Origin: Chryseobacterium gleum
Lineage (GTDB): Bacteria; Bacteroidota; Bacteroidia; Flavobacteriales_D; Crocinitomicaceae
Length of the DNA: 5,782 nt
Assembly: GCA_945877005.1 (NCBI GenBank)
Contig: CAMCQL010000132.1
Span: 1-5,782, forward strand
Reading direction: 5' to 3'
The notes beneath the pieces were generated by a model. That model made no database searches, was not told where the DNA came from, and saw only the letters and a program-made list of their open reading frames with translations. How positions within the stretch are numbered: position 1 is the stretch's first letter; each line of letters starts with the position of its first letter. The position numbers and the translations under genes were made by a program. Below are positions 1-5,550 of this stretch, piece after piece.

Positions 1-431
1 CCCGACTTCACCATTGCCTCAAAAGCCTTTACATGCATGAACATTTGACCTTTGTCATCGCAAGCTCCACGTGCAAAAATTGCCCCCTCTGGGTGAATCG
101 GTGTTGTTTTAATCACTGGTTCAAACGCAGGACTGTCCCACAATTCCAAAGGATCAGCAGGCTGAACATCGTAATGTCCGTAAACCAGAACTGTTGGCAA
201 AGATGAATCAATCATTTTTTCACCGTAAACAATTGGATAGCCTTTCGTAGGATAAATAGTCACATTCTCAGCTCCAGCATTCGTTAAATGATTCGCAACA
301 GATTGCGCTGCGTCGTTCACATTACTTGCAAAAGCAGGATCAGCAGAAATAGAAGGGATTTTCAACAAATCAATCAATTCATTTAAAAATCGTTCTTTGT
401 TGTTTTGAATAAAATTTTGAGTAGCGTTCAT
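1..431 (-). CDS. M20 family metallodipeptidase, N-terminal part (cut by window edge)
   Basis: This is the first 143 residues of a zinc-dependent M20 peptidase of the cytosolic dipeptidase/carnosinase type, which hydrolyses small peptides in the cytoplasm. The full protein is usually about 450-460 residues, so about two thirds lies beyond the left edge. I read it directly from the minus strand, starting at the ATG at 431-429. Visible hallmarks are the first metal site, VYGHYDVQPADP (His86 as zinc ligand, Asp88 as the catalytic-site Asp), followed by LELWDSPAFEP, and the second site ARGACDDKGQ with the bridging Asp125. There is no signal peptide. The frame is open and intact to the edge. The gene follows the small membrane gene on the same strand, but a hairpin terminator lies between them, so co-transcription is doubtful. 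The family is clear; the exact substrate is not. Confidence 0.93.
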   Translation of the reverse strand, partial: MNATQNFIQNNKERFLNELIDLLKIPSISADPAFASNVNDAAQSVANHLTNAGAENVTIYPTKGYPIVYGEKMIDSSLPTVLVYGHYDVQPADPLELWDSPAFEPVIKTTPIHPEGAIFARGACDDKGQMFMHVKAFEAMVKS

Positions 432-454
432 GAAGTAGAATGAGTTAAACTAAA

Positions 455-481
455 AAAAGACCAACATAAAGTCAGTCTTTT
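455..481 (-). terminator. Hairpin terminator after the small membrane gene
   Basis: On the minus strand AAAAGAC (481-475) pairs with GTCTTTT (461-455). The stem extends inward through TGAC/GTTG with two G-U wobbles to a 5-base TTTAT loop, giving about 11 pairs. The 3' arm runs into seven T residues (458-452), the form of an intrinsic terminator. It begins 26 bases after the stop of the 53-residue gene and ends about 20 bases before the dipeptidase start, so it should separate the two transcripts or attenuate the second. Confidence 0.7.
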
Positions 482-507
482 AAATTATGAAATGAACAAT
501 TAATAAT

Positions 508-669
508 TTACGCGTTGGTTTCTTCTTCGTCAAAAACACGTTTTGGACGAATTTTATCAAAAACACCTAAAGTAATCCAAAAAGGAAGTATAAAACCAAG
601 AAGAAAGAACAATACCCAGAAAGCCAATCCTCCAATTAACAAAAATGTTACGATACCTAAAATACTCAT
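508..669 (-). CDS. Small membrane protein, 53 residues, unknown function
   Basis: An intact minus-strand frame opens at ATG 669-667 and stops at TAA 510-508. The protein begins MSILGIVTFLLIGGLAFW and is strongly hydrophobic and aromatic from about residue 3 to 36, enough for one long or two short membrane segments. A basic patch (DKIRPKR, 38-44) follows, and the end is acidic (DEEETNA). The Lys/Arg after the hydrophobic stretch and the acidic tail suggest a cytoplasmic C-terminus, by the positive-inside rule. It is shorter than common annotation cut-offs. Support that it is real: coherent amino-acid composition, an exact TAnnTTTG promoter element upstream, and a hairpin terminator just downstream. 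I do not recognise a named family. The longer plus-strand frame over the same bases is judged an antisense artefact. Confidence 0.72.
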   Translation of the reverse strand: MSILGIVTFLLIGGLAFWVLFFLLGFILPFWITLGVFDKIRPKRVFDEEETNA

Positions 670-719
670 GATTCGTGTTTTTGATGTAAATAATCTGATG
701 TAAAATTAATAAATTTTCT

Positions 720-751
720 CAAAAATAAACTTTCAGAATAAAATATTTCAA
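720..751 (-). promoter_or_regulatory. Promoter of the small membrane gene
   Basis: On the minus strand TATTTTTG (727-720) matches the Bacteroidota -7 consensus TAnnTTTG exactly. A TTG (751-749) lies 21 bases upstream, in the -33 position known for Flavobacterium promoters. The predicted transcription start is near 713, giving a leader of about 45 bases before the ATG at 669. The assignment rests on motif and spacing only. Confidence 0.55.
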
Positions 752-813
752 CTTAATCTAACAAAATAGCTCAAAAGAGGGTAAATAAATAACGAATTAT
801 AAAACAATTAGAA

Positions 814-821
814 TAAATTTG
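814..821 (+). promoter_or_regulatory. -7 promoter element of the lipoprotein gene
   Basis: TAAATTTG is an exact match to TAnnTTTG and ends 16 bases before the ATG at 838. The transcript would start about 10 bases before the start codon. No TTG is found 17-23 bases upstream, so only the -7 element is supported. No Shine-Dalgarno sequence is present, as is normal in this phylum. Confidence 0.5.
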
Positions 822-837
822 CATAAAAATCTTTCTT

Positions 838-1434
838 ATGAAACTTTCAATTTACTTTTTTATTGCCTTTGTCGTAATTCTTTCTGCCCCTTTAAATTCT
901 TGTAAAAAAGATACCGTTGCTTTGAATGATACTACTGACTCTATTGTAGATTCTACGCTAATTAAAGACACTACAACACTTTTCAATGATAGCTTAAAAA
1001 CAAGTTGGAATTTTAAATTTGACAATCAATCGTTTAGTTGGTCTGGTTTGTACAAAGATGTGGATAAAGGATATGCGAATTTTGGTAAAACAGAACAAGG
1101 TAATGGAATTGTACTTTATTCTAAAGAAAACGAGATGTACATTTCCTTCTCTAATATCCCAACTAAAGTGGGGAAACAAACTTATGATTTAGTAAGTGCA
1201 TCGAGTCAAAAAGCAATGTTAGTAAAATCTAATTTATATGATGGCGCTTCTTTTACACCTATGACAAACAATAAAGTGGAATTGAATATAATAAAATTCA
1301 CTAATAAACTTGGAGGCGTCATTCAAGGTACCTTCAAAGGAACTGTAACTAAAACTGCAGATCCATTGTCACAAGCCAAATCCATTGAAGGATCTTTTAC
1401 TGCCTATAATAATTCACTAAAAACTGCACCTTAA
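838..1434 (+). CDS. Predicted outer-membrane lipoprotein of unknown function (possibly DUF6252-like)
   Basis: This is a 198-residue protein with a type II signal peptide: MKLSIYFF, a hydrophobic core to about residue 17, then lipobox LNSC with lipidated Cys22, followed by KKD. Residues about 25-55 form a flexible linker rich in Asp, Thr and Ser (DTTDS, DST, DTTT). The rest looks like an all-beta domain: alternating hydrophobic and polar strands, a WNFKFDNQSFSW opening, and late GVIQGTFKGTV and SIEGSFTAY segments. These paired G-x-F strands resemble DUF6252-type Bacteroidota lipoproteins; that likeness is from memory and tentative. No catalytic motif is visible. The residues after Cys22 (KKDTV) match the flavobacterial surface-export signal only weakly, so which face of the outer membrane it occupies is open. 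It appears to be transcribed alone. Confidence 0.85.
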   Translation: MKLSIYFFIAFVVILSAPLNSCKKDTVALNDTTDSIVDSTLIKDTTTLFNDSLKTSWNFKFDNQSFSWSGLYKDVDKGYANFGKTEQGNGIVLYSKENEMYISFSNIPTKVGKQTYDLVSASSQKAMLVKSNLYDGASFTPMTNNKVELNIIKFTNKLGGVIQGTFKGTVTKTADPLSQAKSIEGSFTAYNNSLKTAP

Positions 1435-1605
1435 ACAAGTACAGAAATCGTTTTTCCTATTCTGCCAAAAGATCAGAAAGTTCTTTTTATTAAACTACTG
1501 ATTTAAGGTTGTTATAGATTTACAATTGAAATATAGATGTGTCAGTAATTCCCTGTTTCGTTAACTATTGATACACTGCCAACAAATTTAGTAAATAACC
1601 CCTCC
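1435..1605 (+). other. Intergenic leader region upstream of the helicase
   Basis: There is no gene in these 171 bases. A weak AAAAGA/TCTTTT hairpin (1467-1472 with 1482-1487) could end the lipoprotein transcript. Three near-matches to TAnnTTTG, each with one mismatch, are present: TAAGGTTG (1504-1511), TAGATTTA (1515-1522) and TAGATGTG (1534-1541). The last has TTG (1509-1511) 22 bases upstream and is the best helicase promoter candidate. It would give a leader of roughly 55-60 bases. Nothing here is strong enough to call as a separate site. Confidence 0.3.
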
Positions 1606-2925
1606 ATGAAATTCAACGAATTTAAAATCTCAAAAGCATTATTTAATGCATTAACAGACTTAGGGTTTGATTCACCAACAACCATCCAACAGAAAGCTTT
1701 TTCAGTCATCATGTCTGGTAAAGATGTTGTTGGACTTGCACAAACAGGTACAGGTAAAACTTATGCCTTTCTACTTCCTATATTAAATCAACTTAAATTC
1801 ACTAAAAATATTGAACCTCGTATAATTGTTCTCGTACCTACAAGAGAGTTGGTAGAGCAAATTGTAGAAGAAGCGAATAAATTAGCGAAATACATGAATG
1901 TTCGGGTTCTTGGAGTTTACGGTGGGGCCAATATTAATACACAAAAAGAAGAGTTATTAGAAGGGGTAGATATTTTAGTCGCTACACCCGGGAGAATGTA
2001 TGATTTGGCATTGAATGGAAGTTTAAAATTAAAAGCGGTACAAAAATTTGTAATTGATGAGATGGATGAAATGTTACAATTGGGATTTCGAACTCAATTA
2101 ACGAACATATTTGAATTATTACCAGAGAAACGACAAAACTTATTGTTCTCTGCGACATTAACTGAAGAAATTGAAATTGTTATCAACGAATATTTCGATG
2201 GTCCAGAAAAAATTGAAGCGGCAGCACATGGAACGCCTTTAGAAAATATTCAACAGCTTACTTATCACATTCCGAATTACTATAGCAAAGTTAATTTACT
2301 TACACATTTTCTTCATTCAGAAGAATTTAAAAAAGTATTGATTTTTACAAAAAGTAAAAAAATTGCTGATTTACTTTACGATCAAATGTTGGAGCTGTTT
2401 CCAGAAAATATTGGTGTCATTCATTCCAATAAATCTCAAAATTTTCGATTTGGATCGTTACGTAATTTCGAAAATGGAACCCATCGAATTTTGATAGCTA
2501 CAGATTTAGTATCAAGAGGATTAGATATTTCAGAAGTGACTCATGTAATTAATTTTGACATGCCAGATGAGTCGTTGAACTACATCCATCGTATCGGTCG
2601 AACTGGACGTGCGGACAAGCATGGTATCGCCATTTCATTTGTCACTGAATGGGACATGGAATACAAAGTTCAAGCAGAACAATTAATGCAATTAACACTA
2701 CCAATCCTACCTATACCAGAAGAAGTTGAACTTTCAGAAGAGCTCATCGAATCAGAAAAACCTGTACTACCTGGGGTAAACTACATGCCAAAAATAAAAA
2801 TTTCTGGGAGTGGTGCTTTTCATGAGAAGAAAGCTAAAAATAAAAAAGTCAACCTTGGTGGTTCTTACAAACGTAAAGTGAAAGAAAAATACAAAAAACC
2901 TAAAACGCGCGGCCAAAAAAAGTAG
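1606..2925 (+). CDS. DEAD-box family ATP-dependent RNA helicase with a DEMD motif II
   Basis: This 439-residue superfamily 2 RNA helicase uses ATP to unwind short RNA duplexes in ribosome assembly, RNA decay or cold adaptation. Both RecA-like domains are complete. Domain 1 has the Q motif (PTTIQ, Gln28), motif I AQTGTGKT (45-52), Ia PTREL (78-82), GG (106-107), Ib TPGR (127-130), motif II DEMD (151-154) and motif III SAT (182-184). Domain 2 has motif IV LIFT (245-248), motif V ATDLVSRGLDI (298-308) and motif VI HRIGRTGR (328-335). The tail from about residue 405 is Lys/Arg-rich and probably binds RNA. The oddity is Met in place of Ala in DEAD; the acidic pair needed for magnesium and water activation is kept, so ATPase activity is expected. 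The ATG at 1606 places the Q motif at the usual distance. It is probably monocistronic and resembles RhlE/CsdA-type proteins, but no symbol is assigned. Confidence 0.96.
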   Translation: MKFNEFKISKALFNALTDLGFDSPTTIQQKAFSVIMSGKDVVGLAQTGTGKTYAFLLPILNQLKFTKNIEPRIIVLVPTRELVEQIVEEANKLAKYMNVRVLGVYGGANINTQKEELLEGVDILVATPGRMYDLALNGSLKLKAVQKFVIDEMDEMLQLGFRTQLTNIFELLPEKRQNLLFSATLTEEIEIVINEYFDGPEKIEAAAHGTPLENIQQLTYHIPNYYSKVNLLTHFLHSEEFKKVLIFTKSKKIADLLYDQMLELFPENIGVIHSNKSQNFRFGSLRNFENGTHRILIATDLVSRGLDISEVTHVINFDMPDESLNYIHRIGRTGRADKHGIAISFVTEWDMEYKVQAEQLMQLTLPILPIPEEVELSEELIESEKPVLPGVNYMPKIKISGSGAFHEKKAKNKKVNLGGSYKRKVKEKYKKPKTRGQKK

Positions 2926-2929
2926 GGCG

Positions 2930-2998
2930 TTTAAAATCAATTAATTAAGATCAATCGATTGCATAAAATGCTACTTACTTGAGATGATTGATTTTAAA
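2930..2998. repeat. 12-bp inverted repeat in the convergent gene junction
   Basis: TTTAAAATCAAT (2930-2941) and ATTGATTTTAAA (2987-2998) are perfect reverse complements separated by 45 bases. The left arm starts 4 bases after the helicase stop; the right arm lies in the last codons of the opposing CxxC-protein gene. Inside the loop are a 10-bp palindrome CAATCGATTG (2952-2961) and a small hairpin GCAT-AAA-ATGC (2961-2971). Neither strand has a T-run after the outer stem, so this is not a classical terminator. It may end or stabilise the two converging transcripts. Confidence 0.5.
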
Positions 2999-3213
2999 AA
3001 TGATACAATTCTTTTTCTAAACAAAAATAAGATTAATAGATAAGGGATAATCATCAAATACAGAATACCGCTATTAATATTTGTTCCAAAGGAAGATTCA
3101 TCCATTTCAGAGGCTTGTTCAGAAAGTAATTTACATTGAGAACACCCTTGAGCCCAAAGATTTTGTCCTAACAGACAGAAAAATACCAAAAATGTGTACG
3201 CCTTCAATTTCAT
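2971..3213 (-). CDS. Small exported CxxC protein with C-terminal membrane anchor
   Basis: This is an 80-residue protein. Residues 1-21 form a signal peptide (MKLKAYTFLVFFCLL, cleavage likely after WA with mature Gln22). A short periplasmic segment carries Cys24-Ser-Gln-Cys27. A second hydrophobic helix spans about 49-65 (GILYLMIIPYLLILFLF), followed by a basic RKR stop-transfer and a Lys-rich tail. The layout, especially the CxxC just after the signal peptide and the NxGILYLMxxPYLL stretch, resembles a short conserved protein I associate with Flavobacteriia; its function is not known to me. The CxxC could be redox-active or bind metal or haem, but CxxCH is absent, so it is not a c-type haem site. 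It lies 21 bases after the DinB-like gene and is probably co-transcribed. The ATG at 3213 is the natural start, as it gives a complete signal peptide. Confidence 0.8.
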   Translation of the reverse strand: MKLKAYTFLVFFCLLGQNLWAQGCSQCKLLSEQASEMDESSFGTNINSGILYLMIIPYLLILFLFRKRIVSFLKSIISSK

Positions 3214-3234
3214 TTCTCTTCTAATTAACGATTA

Positions 3235-3693
3235 CTATTCTCCTAATAAACAAAATTGCTCAAAATGATGTGTTACATGTTTTGAGTGCAACTTTCTCCA
3301 ACCTTCTTCATTCAATGGTCCGTAATAAGCATGAACATGCGTTAATCCAGGTGTAGACTCATAGCATTCCTCAAAAGCCAACCAAGCATCCACATATTCA
3401 TCAATTGCCAACTCCAATTCCTCATTTCTAAGGGGAGTTTCAGCCAGAGCAAAAGGAACTTGAATGTTTTTTGCCATTGGTTTATCTGAATTCAGAAAAG
3501 CTTGCATAGCAGGTAATTTTTCTTCAGGAACTAACAATGATTGAGGATTTTGACCACATGCAATCCATAATGTATCGGTTAAATGTTCCACCATGCGTTG
3601 CGCAGACATTGAACCCCATTGTGGTAATTGTTGTACTTCCAATTTTTCTAAAAATGGAAGTATTGATTCTAAAGAAATATCTAATGAAGCCAT
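3235..3693 (-). CDS. DinB/DUF1569-like helical metal-binding protein
   Basis: From the ATG at 3693 this encodes 152 residues, MASLDISLES and onward. The conserved PQWGSMSAQRMVEHLTD (25-40) with His37, and the late HSKHVTHHFEQF (136-147) with His139 and His143, match the three-His pattern of the DinB-like four-helix superfamily, here closest in style to DUF1569. Members are cytoplasmic and bind a divalent metal; some are thiol-dependent transferases, but the substrate here cannot be told. The frame stays open upstream to a TTG at 3810 and an ATG at 3783. That extension is rejected because it is low-complexity, adds about 30-39 residues before the natural family start, and at its far end overlaps the BlaI terminator. 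A near-match -7 element (TAATTTAG, minus strand 3715-3708) supports the short start. It is the first gene of a pair with the CxxC protein. Confidence 0.82.
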   Translation of the reverse strand: MASLDISLESILPFLEKLEVQQLPQWGSMSAQRMVEHLTDTLWIACGQNPQSLLVPEEKLPAMQAFLNSDKPMAKNIQVPFALAETPLRNEELELAIDEYVDAWLAFEECYESTPGLTHVHAYYGPLNEEGWRKLHSKHVTHHFEQFCLLGE

Positions 3694-3808
3694 GCAATGA
3701 TTTTTCGCTAAATTAAAACATTTTGAAAGAATAATGAAATTATTTATCGCTTGTTTTATGATAAGCTTTAAAGATTTAAGCATCAAAATTTCTTCAATTA
3801 AAATCAAC

Positions 3809-3845
3809 AAAAAAGGGTGCCTAGAATAAACCAGACACCCTTTTT
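3809..3845 (-). terminator. Intrinsic terminator of the peptidase-BlaI operon
   Basis: AAAAAGGGTG (3810-3819) pairs perfectly with CACCCTTTTT (3836-3845), giving a 10-bp stem with a 16-base loop. On the minus strand the 3' arm runs into six T residues (3814-3809). It starts 17 bases after the BlaI stop codon. The symmetric A/T flanks mean it could also act on plus-strand transcripts, but no plus-strand gene ends here. It insulates the DinB-like gene from the operon. Confidence 0.85.
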
Positions 3846-3862
3846 ATACCTTGACTTATCTA

Positions 3863-4186
3863 TTACAACAAATCATTCAATGAAGCATTTCTATTGAAAT
3901 AACTGATTACTTCATTTCTATTTCCATCAAAATAATTCGTCAATAAATGATTCGCTAAAAATTCACGGTAGGCTTCTTGTGATATTTTAGGCATGTAAAT
4001 ATGTCCTCTGCCTACGGGTTTGTGTTTTACGAATTTCTTTTTCTCTAAAATACGTACAATGGTGGATGTTGTATTGTACGCAGGTTGCTCACCTAAGTAC
4101 AACGCAACAATGTCTTTAACAGCAGCTTTTTCAAGCTTCCATAACTTCAACATTACTTGTTCTTCAGCAGGTGTTAAGCGCTCCAT
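3863..4186 (-). CDS. BlaI/MecI/CopY-family transcriptional repressor
   Basis: This is a 107-residue winged-helix repressor. The opening MERLTPAEEQVMLKLWKLEKAAV, the PAYNTTSTIVRILEKKKFV recognition-helix region (35-53) and the wing VGRGHIYMPKIS (58-69) match the BlaI/MecI family closely. Such proteins bind dyad operators as dimers and are relieved when a sensor protease cleaves them. The C-terminal dimerisation part (about 70-107) is slightly short against a usual length of about 120 or more, ending at SLNDLL. No continuation is encoded after the stop, so I see no sign of a recent frameshift. The gene starts 5 bases after the stop of the C1 peptidase gene, so it is almost certainly co-transcribed and perhaps translationally coupled. 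No M56 BlaR1-type antirepressor is adjacent, which is unusual. Target genes are unknown; the likeliest is its own operon. Confidence 0.93.
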   Translation of the reverse strand: MERLTPAEEQVMLKLWKLEKAAVKDIVALYLGEQPAYNTTSTIVRILEKKKFVKHKPVGRGHIYMPKISQEAYREFLANHLLTNYFDGNRNEVISYFNRNASLNDLL

Positions 4187-4191
4187 TTTAA

Positions 4192-5415
4192 TTAATTGAT
4201 TTTCAAATTGCTACGAATTTCTTTTGGTAAAGCATCTTTGTGCAAAAAGTAATTCATCGTTTTTAACTTAAAGTAAGCTTCAGAAGCATAAAAATAACCT
4301 TTCGGGTAATTGCGATCACTTCCCCAAGAATTTTTAACTAAAAAATACTTTGTGCCAGCTTGGTCTTTGTACATTCCAACAATGTGCATTCCGTGATCAT
4401 CCGTAGTTAATTTTGTGTCGTAACCTGCTTGACGCATTTCTGGTGTAATCACTTTTTCTTTCACCGGTGTTAAAAATGCATTTGAGATTTTTTTCGCTCC
4501 AGCATCTGAGAAGTTTTTATTGTCTCTCCCATTCACTTCAATCGTAGCATCGTCTTCAGGTACAATCGCTAAACCATCTCTAAAACTGAATCCTTTTTCA
4601 GAAACATCCGCTCCCCAAGCAATCGTATATCCATTCTTCAATGCATGCTCTACAATCGTAAATAATTCGTCTAATTTCACATTGTAGGAACTCTCCCATA
4701 ACCAATTGTCTGGAATCGCCAATTGAGTTGGTTGATACAATGGTTCATTCATGTAGGAAGTAATTGACACATAATTACTCATGTCCAATTTTAAGGATTG
4801 TGCGTACGACTTTGGAGTGTATTCTTTGCCCTCGTATTTGAACGTTTGTGGCTCTTTTCCTAAGTAGGCATCCAAAATTCCTGAAACAGCCAATTTCCAA
4901 GTTTTTGTAATTCCATTAGAATGTTGTTTATCCATTTCATCTTTTGAATGTTTCAACATTCCTTGAACTGCTCCATCTAAGACAGAAAAAAGTTCGTTAT
5001 GGTCGTGAGTATTTTTTCCATAATTCAATCCCAAGTAAGCTTCTTCTGGAACAATTCCGTACTTGTTGATTACATATGGAATGTCCACAAAACCACCACC
5101 TTGACTAAAGTTAGATTTTCCATCCATTCGAATGTATTTGTCTGCTTTTTCTTCGTACGCTTTTCTAACAACAAACATCTCAGACAATATTGGAGACTTT
5201 TTATTCCCCATGCGCAATAATTCAGACTCAAAAAAAGACAATCCTGAAAAAGACCAACAAGTACCTGCAAATCCTTGACTTTGAACTGGGGTTGCATCTA
5301 AATGAACGATTTTTTCAAATCTATAATTACTTTTTTCAGAGTTTTTGATCGTATCCTGACCAAAATAAGCGAAGGTCATACAAAAAAACCCTACTGATAA
5401 TAAAATTTTTTTCAT
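4192..5415 (-). CDS. Secreted C1B (bleomycin hydrolase/PepC-like) cysteine peptidase
   Basis: From the ATG at 5415 this encodes 407 residues. Residues 1-19 form a signal peptide (MKKILLSVGFFCMTFAYFG, then Gln20), so the enzyme is exported, unlike cytosolic PepC. The papain-fold active site is complete: oxyanion Gln47 and nucleophile Cys53 in QSQGFAGTCWSF, His341 in DDHGMHIVG, and Asn362 in VKNSWG. The long insert between Cys and His, including LDAYLGKEPQTFKYEGKEYTPKSYA (181-205), is characteristic of the C1B bleomycin hydrolase/aminopeptidase C branch, which removes N-terminal residues from peptides. The frame extends upstream to a TTG at 5481, but that would bury the signal peptide and cover the promoter, so 5415 is chosen. 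BlaI follows after 5 bases. Exact specificity, and whether it forms the hexamer seen in the family, cannot be read. Confidence 0.92.
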   Translation of the reverse strand: MKKILLSVGFFCMTFAYFGQDTIKNSEKSNYRFEKIVHLDATPVQSQGFAGTCWSFSGLSFFESELLRMGNKKSPILSEMFVVRKAYEEKADKYIRMDGKSNFSQGGGFVDIPYVINKYGIVPEEAYLGLNYGKNTHDHNELFSVLDGAVQGMLKHSKDEMDKQHSNGITKTWKLAVSGILDAYLGKEPQTFKYEGKEYTPKSYAQSLKLDMSNYVSITSYMNEPLYQPTQLAIPDNWLWESSYNVKLDELFTIVEHALKNGYTIAWGADVSEKGFSFRDGLAIVPEDDATIEVNGRDNKNFSDAGAKKISNAFLTPVKEKVITPEMRQAGYDTKLTTDDHGMHIVGMYKDQAGTKYFLVKNSWGSDRNYPKGYFYASEAYFKLKTMNYFLHKDALPKEIRSNLKIN

Positions 5416-5444
5416 AATTAAAAACGTTTTTTTTATAAATGTGA

Positions 5445-5452
5445 CAAAACTA
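5445..5452 (-). promoter_or_regulatory. -7 promoter element of the peptidase-BlaI operon
   Basis: On the minus strand TAGTTTTG (5452-5445) is an exact TAnnTTTG match. The transcript would start near 5438, giving a leader of about 22 very AT-rich bases before the ATG at 5415. The nearest upstream TTG (5481-5479) is 26 bases away, longer than the usual 17-23, so the -33 element is weak. A repressed promoter with a poor -33 would be plausible. Confidence 0.5.
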
Positions 5453-5453
5453 A

Positions 5454-5474
5454 ATAGTCCTAAATAAAGACTAT
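5454..5474. promoter_or_regulatory. Candidate repressor operator: ATAGTC-N9-GACTAT dyad
   Basis: A perfect 6-bp inverted repeat with a 9-base spacer starts 2 bases upstream of the -7 element, filling the gap between -7 and -33. A protein dimer bound here would block RNA polymerase. BlaI/MecI repressors bind dyads of this general kind, though the half-site differs from the staphylococcal TACA/TGTA type. BlaI binding is inference. Confidence 0.4.
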
Positions 5475-5492
5475 GGTTCAATGTATAATTAA

Positions 5493-5518
5493 ATTGTTAG
5501 TTGTAAATATATAACAAT
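5493..5518 (-). terminator. Weak AT-rich hairpin after the SPOR gene
   Basis: ATTGTTA (5493-5499) and TAACAAT (5512-5518) are perfect reverse complements with a 12-base loop, 33 bases after the SPOR gene stop. The stem is only 7 bp with one G-C pair, and the T-run after it is interrupted. It could be a weak terminator for the SPOR gene or part of a second operator for the next operon. Confidence 0.3.
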
Positions 5519-5550
5519 GAAACTAAATAAAAGAAATGATTGTAAGAAAA

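Noticed and set aside
515..703. Plus-strand 62-residue open frame
   Set aside because: It lies antisense to the 53-residue membrane gene (508-669), has a Lys/Asn-rich composition with no domain-like pattern, and has no promoter motif in the right place.
994..1179. Minus-strand 61-residue open frame
   Set aside because: It is fully inside the lipoprotein gene on the opposite strand and has no coherent protein features.
1467..1487. AAAAGA/TCTTTT hairpin as a lipoprotein terminator
   Set aside because: The stem is only 6 bp and nearly all A-T with a 9-base loop; too weak to call.
3694..3810. 39-residue N-terminal extension of the DinB-like protein
   Set aside because: The extension begins at a TTG beside the BlaI operon terminator, is low-complexity, and precedes the natural family start at 3693.
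4999..5297. Two open frames (plus 4999-5220, minus 5070-5297) inside the C1 peptidase gene
   Set aside because: Both overlap the peptidase coding region that includes the active-site cysteine; they are out-of-frame shadows.
5416..5481. 22-residue N-terminal extension of the C1 peptidase from a TTG at 5481
   Set aside because: It would place the signal peptide internally and translate across the -7 element and candidate operator.
5501..5517. TTGT-N9-ACAA as a second BlaI operator
   Set aside because: Only 4-bp half-sites in very AT-rich DNA, about 60 bases upstream of the predicted start; likely chance or part of the weak hairpin at 5493-5518.
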